Shown: positions 59,841 to 64,000 of the stretch, piece after piece
How the letters are laid out: each line of letters begins with the position of its first letter
Numbering within the stretch: position 1 is the first letter of the stretch
Assembly (NCBI GenBank): GCA_038045265.1
Contig: JBBSYL010000014.1
Location: 5,319-69,318, forward strand
DNA from: SICV01 sp038045265
GTDB taxonomy: Archaea > Nanobdellota > Nanobdellia > Pacearchaeales > GW2011-AR1
Length of the DNA stretch: 64,000 bases
Direction: 5' to 3'
The notes under the pieces: generated by a model
The model's database searches: none
Seen by the model: only the letters and a program-made list of their open reading frames with translations
What the model was told of the DNA's origin: nothing
Position numbers and translations under genes: made by a program

Positions 59841-60332
59841 ATGCAATATCATAAAAGATTGAGGGTATATGTCCTTCCAAATGAAAGTTTAGTCGTTGTA
59901 AATAGCCAGGGAAATATATTAAACTATGCAACATTAGATTTCAAAGATGAAACTCTTGTAAAAGAAAACAAGAGAAAAATAACTATTAGAGAACCACATG
60001 AGAATAATCACGGACTTCTAAAAAAAATTGAAATCACAGAGGCGTTTAATGTTTTAGAAGGAACTTACGAACTTGTACTGGCAGAAAGAAGAAAATGTCT
60101 CAAAAGATATCATGCTTGTTACCTTAAAATATCAAATGAAGCAGGCAGGAGAATAATTGAAGCACATGAAAAATTAAGAAAGAGAAAAGAAAGAGAAAAA
60201 CAATATGATGAAATAAGACAAGAGAGAAATGAGGAATTCGAGATAATATCCGAAAAAGTTCCCTCAATTCTCTTTCTTCTAAAAAAAAGGAGGAGAAAAG
60301 TAAGTAAATCATGTCAAAACCAACTCCTTTAG
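59841..60332 (+). CDS. hypothetical protein upstream of rarA
   Basis: A 163-residue protein. The first half is beta-rich (RVYVLPNESLVVVNSQGNILNY), the second half a highly charged helix (EAHEKLRKRKEREKQYDEIRQERNEE), likely coiled coil. No family recognised. It overlaps rarA by 22 bases. Confidence 0.5.
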   Translation: MQYHKRLRVYVLPNESLVVVNSQGNILNYATLDFKDETLVKENKRKITIREPHENNHGLLKKIEITEAFNVLEGTYELVLAERRKCLKRYHACYLKISNEAGRRIIEAHEKLRKRKEREKQYDEIRQERNEEFEIISEKVPSILFLLKKRRRKVSKSCQNQLL

Positions 60333-61513
60333 CTAATCAAATGCGCCCACATTCATTAGATGAATTCATAGGTCAACTGCATCTGCTAAATTCAGGAAAA
60401 CCATTAAGAGTTTTAATAGAATCAAAATCTCTTCCTTCATCAATAATCTTTTGGGGCCCTCCAGGATGCGGGAAAACTACCATCGCAAGAATTCTGGCTT
60501 TATCAGTTAACGCAGAATTTGTAGAGCTCTCTGCAGTTTCAGCTTCAAAATCTGATGTTCAAGCGGCAATAAATAGAACAAGATTACTAAACAAGCCAGT
60601 TATTCTTTTCCTAGATGAAATTCATAGGTTCAACAAAGCCCAGCAAGACTTCTTATTGCCTTTTGTAGAACAAGGAACAATAACCTTAATAGGGGCAACA
60701 ACAGAAAATCCGTCATTTGAAGTTATCTCTCCCCTATTATCAAGATCAAGAGTGTTCGTCTTAAATTCTTTAGCAGAAGAAGAATTAAAAGTAATTATAG
60801 AAAGTGCTCTAAAAAAATTGCTTATTGATACAGAAAAAGAAAATATAGAATTAATAGCAAGATTATCCAACGGAGATGCCAGATCTGCATTAAATATTTT
60901 AGAACTGGCGTTAAATCTATCAAACAAAAAATTAAGCAGGCAATCTATTTTAGATTCTGCCCAAAAATCCAATTTAAGATATGACAAAAATGGTGAAGAG
61001 CATTATAATATTATCTCTGCCTTACATAAGTCTATGCGCGATTCTGACCCAGACGCCTCAGTTTACTGGACTATGCGTATGATTGAAGCAGGAGAAGATC
61101 CAAAATATATCATAAGAAGAATGATTCGTTTCGCAAGTGAAGATATAGGAAATGCAGACCCAAATGCATTAACAATTGCAATTTCAGCAAAAGAGGCAGT
61201 TATGTTTCTCGGCTATCCTGAATGCAACACTGCTTTAGTTCAAACTGCAATATACTTGGCAAAAGCACCAAAATCAAATTCTACATATCAAGCAGTTCTT
61301 TTAGCAAAAGAAGTTATAGAACAAACAGGAAATCTTCCCGTGCCTTTACATCTTAGAAATGCTCCAACACAATTAATGAAAGACTTAAACTATGGCCTAG
61401 ATTATAAGTATGCGCATGATTACAAAGATGCAAAAGTAGAGCAAGAACATTTACCAGAGGAAATTAAAGACAAAAAATTCTACTATCCTAAACACGAAAA
61501 TGGAAAGATTTAA
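60311..61513 (+). CDS. rarA: replication-associated recombination protein RarA (MgsA)
   Basis: A 400-residue AAA+ ATPase. Features: PLANQMRPHSLDEFIGQ, Walker A GPPGCGKTT (49-57), Walker B ILFLDEIHRFNKAQQDFLLP, sensor 1 GATTENPSFEV, and the tetramerisation region with RRMIRFASEDIGNADPNAL and the C-terminal ELGP-type segment. RarA/WRNIP1 clamps on DNA at stalled replication forks. The family is mainly bacterial and eukaryotic, so its presence here suggests transfer or patchy archaeal retention. Length is slightly below the usual 430-450. Confidence 0.9.
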   Translation: MSKPTPLANQMRPHSLDEFIGQLHLLNSGKPLRVLIESKSLPSSIIFWGPPGCGKTTIARILALSVNAEFVELSAVSASKSDVQAAINRTRLLNKPVILFLDEIHRFNKAQQDFLLPFVEQGTITLIGATTENPSFEVISPLLSRSRVFVLNSLAEEELKVIIESALKKLLIDTEKENIELIARLSNGDARSALNILELALNLSNKKLSRQSILDSAQKSNLRYDKNGEEHYNIISALHKSMRDSDPDASVYWTMRMIEAGEDPKYIIRRMIRFASEDIGNADPNALTIAISAKEAVMFLGYPECNTALVQTAIYLAKAPKSNSTYQAVLLAKEVIEQTGNLPVPLHLRNAPTQLMKDLNYGLDYKYAHDYKDAKVEQEHLPEEIKDKKFYYPKHENGKI

Positions 61514-61537
61514 AACACCACAAAAAAGCAAAATTCC

Positions 61538-62086
61538 ATGCAAGGCTTAGAAACATTATCGCCAGGAATAATAAGATTAGCAAAATCGCACAGCGAGCAA
61601 TTAGCTGAACAGTATGGAACAAAACTTGTTGAAGAATACCGCGCAGGCGCAACTCACAAAGAGTTAGCAAGAAGATATAGCTCTGATTGGCCTATTTCAG
61701 AAAATGTTGCAGGAAGTGCCATTGCAAAAGCTTTAGAACTTCTTTTAGATGAAGATGAAAGAACCAGAATTCAAGCAGAAAGAAATAGAGTGAATGGCCG
61801 AAACATAAGCAGATTTTGGACAAGAGAAAAATTGATAGCCAGAACTGAAGGGTGCAATCAAAGAAGCTATAGGGGCACTAAAATACTTACCGAATATGGG
61901 GAAATGGAAGAACTAGATTATTATTCTTTATTAGTACGCACTCAATTAGAAGCAAATGCAAATTCTGGCAGAAGAAAAAAAGTTAATTGGAGAGAAGTTG
62001 CAAAAAAAACAAATGCATTATTTGGTAATAATAGAACCCCTGCACAATTACATTCTCATTATGGTAACATAGTTTTAGGCAATTGA
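61538..62086 (+). CDS. hypothetical helix-rich protein
   Basis: A 182-residue cytosolic protein, all-helical by composition (HSEQLAEQYGTKLVEEYRAGATHKELARRY). The last third, WREVAKKTNALFGNNRTPAQLHSHYGN, has the look of a small helix-turn-helix domain, so a DNA-binding role is possible. No family assigned. Confidence 0.45.
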   Translation: MQGLETLSPGIIRLAKSHSEQLAEQYGTKLVEEYRAGATHKELARRYSSDWPISENVAGSAIAKALELLLDEDERTRIQAERNRVNGRNISRFWTREKLIARTEGCNQRSYRGTKILTEYGEMEELDYYSLLVRTQLEANANSGRRKKVNWREVAKKTNALFGNNRTPAQLHSHYGNIVLGN

Positions 62087-62109
62087 CAATTTTCTTGTAT
62101 AGATAATAA

Positions 62110-62349
62110 TTAATTACTACATTTTTCTTCTTGATGATGTCTTCTTAATCTTGGATTTTTTGGAAGTTGAGATAAAAGAGAGCTTAGAACAATAGCGTGC
62201 GTTGTATCTCCATTTCTAACAGATTGGTCAAGTCCTAAACCAATTTCCAATCTATCTATTACTTCACTAACACCACTAACTTTCATAGAATATTTAGCAT
62301 TCTCTCTTATTGCCTCTCCCATATTTGTAGGTATATAATTGAGACCCAT
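62110..62349 (-). CDS. hypothetical small protein downstream of tbp
   Basis: A 79-residue protein, no recognised family (VSGVSEVIDRLEIGLGLDQSV). The C-terminus is basic (PKNPRLRRHHQEEK). It begins six bases after the tbp stop on the same strand and may be read from the same transcript. Confidence 0.5.
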   Translation of the reverse strand: MGLNYIPTNMGEAIRENAKYSMKVSGVSEVIDRLEIGLGLDQSVRNGDTTHAIVLSSLLSQLPKNPRLRRHHQEEKCSN

Positions 62350-62354
62350 AATAA

Positions 62355-62909
62355 TTACTTATTCCCTTTAACAGCTTCCCTTATATTTTTATTCAATTTG
62401 GCCATAGAATCTTCTAATTGCTGTTTATTCTTCGTTCCTGTGCAGACAAGTTTTCCATTTGAAAACAATAGGAAAGTTGCAGTAGGCTCATCCAACTTAT
62501 AAACTAATCCTGGAAACTGTTCAGGTTCGTATTCAGTATTTTCAAGCTGTAGAGCAAGAACATTGAGGTTAAGATTCAGCTTTATACTTCCAGAAGCAAC
62601 AATATTTTGGACAGTTATCTTGGGCTGTTGAGTTATCTTAACCCCTATCTTGCCAATTTGTTTAATTACAGCCTTTATCACCTCTTTCACCTGTGCAACT
62701 GATTTAGTACCAGTACACACAAGATTCCCAGAAGAAAACACAAGCACTGCAGACTTGGGCTTCTCAATTCGAAGTACAAGTCCGGGAAATTGCTCTGGAT
62801 TATATTCGGTATTACTCTGACTTCTAGCTAACTTAGTAAGTGAAACTTCTTTGCCAAGAGAGGTAGTAGCGACAATATTTTGAACCTTCAAATTTGATTT
62901 CTCAGCCAT
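62355..62909 (-). CDS. tbp: TATA-box-binding protein
   Basis: TBP nucleates archaeal transcription by binding box A. From ATG 62909 the protein is 184 residues beginning MAEKSNLKVQNIVAT. It has two direct repeats (about 6-92 and 97-178), each with VQNIVAxxS, YxPEQFPGLVxxxxxP and FSxGNLVCTGTKxxxQ. The upstream in-frame ATG at 62942 would add a hydrophobic leader absent from the family. It is the expected binding partner of the many TATA elements in this window. Confidence 0.96.
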   Translation of the reverse strand: MAEKSNLKVQNIVATTSLGKEVSLTKLARSQSNTEYNPEQFPGLVLRIEKPKSAVLVFSSGNLVCTGTKSVAQVKEVIKAVIKQIGKIGVKITQQPKITVQNIVASGSIKLNLNLNVLALQLENTEYEPEQFPGLVYKLDEPTATFLLFSNGKLVCTGTKNKQQLEDSMAKLNKNIREAVKGNK

Positions 62910-62986
62910 GATAATAAGATAATAATTAAACAGAATTTTCATTTATAAAGGTTTGCTTTTTAAAGCCCCCGACGATAAGAAAAAAT

Positions 62987-63445
62987 TTACCTGATTATCT
63001 TTTCTTCTATCTTCTTTTCTAACCTTTTTATCTCTCTTTTAAAATCTAAATATTCAAAAAAAACAATAACAAACATTAGTACAGCTATCCCATCAACAAT
63101 TAAACAGCTAGTGCAGTATTGATTCAATACAAATGCCTGTATACTAATAAAATAAATTGCCATTAATGCCCCCACAATAGTAGCGAGAAAGAACAACCAA
63201 TACATTTTTCTATTAAATCTCGCAATTAAAAATAATATCAAAAGCACAGAAAAGCATATTGCCCCAAACCAAGCAAGTTTCATCCCAAATAGTGTTCCAT
63301 AAATTGAATTCTGCACAGAATCACATGAAGAACCTATATTGCATATGAAGTTGTCTCCCTGAGCAGAAAATCCAATATATACACTTAAAGCTATCTCAGT
63401 TATAATCAGCAATCCAAGTATAACATCATACTTTTTTATTTTCAT
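62987..63445 (-). CDS. vitamin K epoxide reductase (VKOR) family protein
   Basis: A 152-residue protein with four or five membrane helices. Conserved exterior cysteines C35 and C41 (CNIGSSC) and the CxxC pair C111/C114 (QYCTSC) are present, with SIYGTLFGMKLAWFG between. VKOR homologues reoxidise a partner thioredoxin-like protein to make disulfides in exported proteins. No fused thioredoxin domain is present, so a separate partner is expected. The cysteine-rich secreted proteins in this window are likely clients. Confidence 0.88.
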   Translation of the reverse strand: MKIKKYDVILGLLIITEIALSVYIGFSAQGDNFICNIGSSCDSVQNSIYGTLFGMKLAWFGAICFSVLLILFLIARFNRKMYWLFFLATIVGALMAIYFISIQAFVLNQYCTSCLIVDGIAVLMFVIVFFEYLDFKREIKRLEKKIEEKIIR

Positions 63446-63478
63446 TCCTCTAATAAAAAAACTATATTTAATAACCTT

Positions 63479-63601
63479 ATGCTAAAACTAGTTTCATCAT
63501 ATAACTGTAGAGAAGTTAATCAACAAAACTATATAATGTTTTTATTATTACTAACAACACTATTAGGTTATGTTTACATTTTAAGTAGATATCCCAAGTA
63601 A
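63479..63601 (+). CDS. possible 40-residue membrane peptide
   Basis: An ORF of 40 codons: ATG 63479 to TAA 63599-63601, peptide ending MFLLLLTTLLGYVYILSRYPK with one membrane helix at about 20-35. Its TATA-like neighbour at 63463-63472 is too close for it and fits the divergent VKOR gene instead. It may not be expressed. Confidence 0.25.
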   Translation: MLKLVSSYNCREVNQQNYIMFLLLLTTLLGYVYILSRYPK

Positions 63602-63958
63602 TTAAGAAGGAACAATTGGTTTAAAATGTTCATCAAATAGATTGTCTCTAAGAAGAATTACAATACTACCTTCAACAACATCATTAGAGATTCTATCAAC
63701 AATAAGTTCACGCCCCATAGGAACAAAAAGTCTTTCATTCTCACCAGTTTGCTTAAATCTTGCCATCATTTCTCCTATCTTTCCATAAGTAATAAATGTA
63801 CCAATACTTCTTCCAGCTCTCCCATTCAATTGACAATAAACATCAACACTATCAGAGTCTGGATTTAAAACACTAGCCACATATGGCCAATACAATTCAT
63901 ACTTAAAGTTAAGGTGAGGACTAGATATCCATTCATTTAATCTTAATTCTCCGTTCAT
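63602..63958 (-). CDS. hypothetical protein
   Basis: A 118-residue cytosolic protein, no recognised family (SDSVDVYCQLNGRAGRSIGTFITYGK). Mixed alpha/beta composition with one Cys. A TTTAAAAA element near 63984 lies about 25 bp before the ATG, so it is probably a real leaderless gene. Confidence 0.45.
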   Translation of the reverse strand: MNGELRLNEWISSPHLNFKYELYWPYVASVLNPDSDSVDVYCQLNGRAGRSIGTFITYGKIGEMMARFKQTGENERLFVPMGRELIVDRISNDVVEGSIVILLRDNLFDEHFKPIVPS

Positions 63959-64000
63959 AAATTCCCAGACATTCGTCCATTTTTAAACCTTGGTATATTA

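Overview
The window is an AT-rich (roughly one-third GC), gene-dense archaeal segment. The archaeal markers are a two-repeat TATA-binding protein, deoxyhypusine synthase, archaeal-type AspRS and ProRS, GatD/GatE, a TrmB-type regulator, a histone-fold protein, and leaderless genes whose TATA-like box A lies about 25 bp before the start codon. Compact genes, DHH phosphoesterases, many huge Cys/Gly-rich secreted proteins, many toxin-antitoxin pairs, and the bacterial-type enzymes MnmA and RarA suggest a DPANN archaeon of the Pacearchaeota/Woesearchaeota kind. That lineage call is inference from gene content, not a phylogeny.

Layout. 1-6.9 kb: end of a KH-domain rRNA-processing protein, tRNA-Asn, mnmA, a TrmB-like regulator, nitroreductase, cupin, a VapBC pair and ftsZ. 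7-22 kb: DHH and metallo-beta-lactamase proteins, a second toxin-antitoxin pair, then most of the tRNA-dependent amidation machinery (GatA, probable GatC, AspRS, GatE, GatD) with small hypothetical genes between. 22-31 kb: tandem secreted proteins sharing an FGHSADE-type stalk and a phage-collar-like domain, ProRS, tRNA-Arg, an EamA transporter, GatB, and an HEPN/nucleotidyltransferase/histone-fold operon. 31-39 kb: two broken genes, a second HEPN/nucleotidyltransferase pair, an AbrB/PIN pair, deoxyhypusine synthase, a secreted M64-like protease with a pilin-like partner, an acylphosphatase/cis-prenyltransferase fusion and a third DHH protein. 39-58 kb: a very large subtilisin-like cell-surface protease interrupted by a 100-N scaffold gap, a metzincin-like protease, an M64-like protease carrying DnaJ-type CxxCxGxG fingers, two related DUF3368/UPF0175 modules, and a membrane-anchored winged-helix regulator in an operon with a SIMPL-domain protein. 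58-64 kb: DUF2238 membrane protein, CYTH protein, RarA, TBP and VKOR.

How the genes fit together. AspRS (inferred to be non-discriminating), tRNA-Asn and GatCAB would make Asn-tRNA, while GatDE would make Gln-tRNA. The large secreted, cysteine-rich proteases and stalk proteins form a surface/extracellular programme that a VKOR-type oxidase could help fold. Seven two-gene toxin-antitoxin-like modules sit among these loci, several with inverted or direct repeats at their promoters that look like autoregulatory operators.

The strongest leads are the HEPN-nucleotidyltransferase-histone-fold operon, the acylphosphatase-prenyltransferase fusion, the shortened GatE, the secreted protease with DnaJ-like zinc fingers, and a shared 13-bp operator motif in front of both UPF0175/DUF3368 modules. 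Two apparent frameshifts at short homopolymers (near 20000 and 57945) and an out-of-frame junction near 31570 may be real decay or assembly error.
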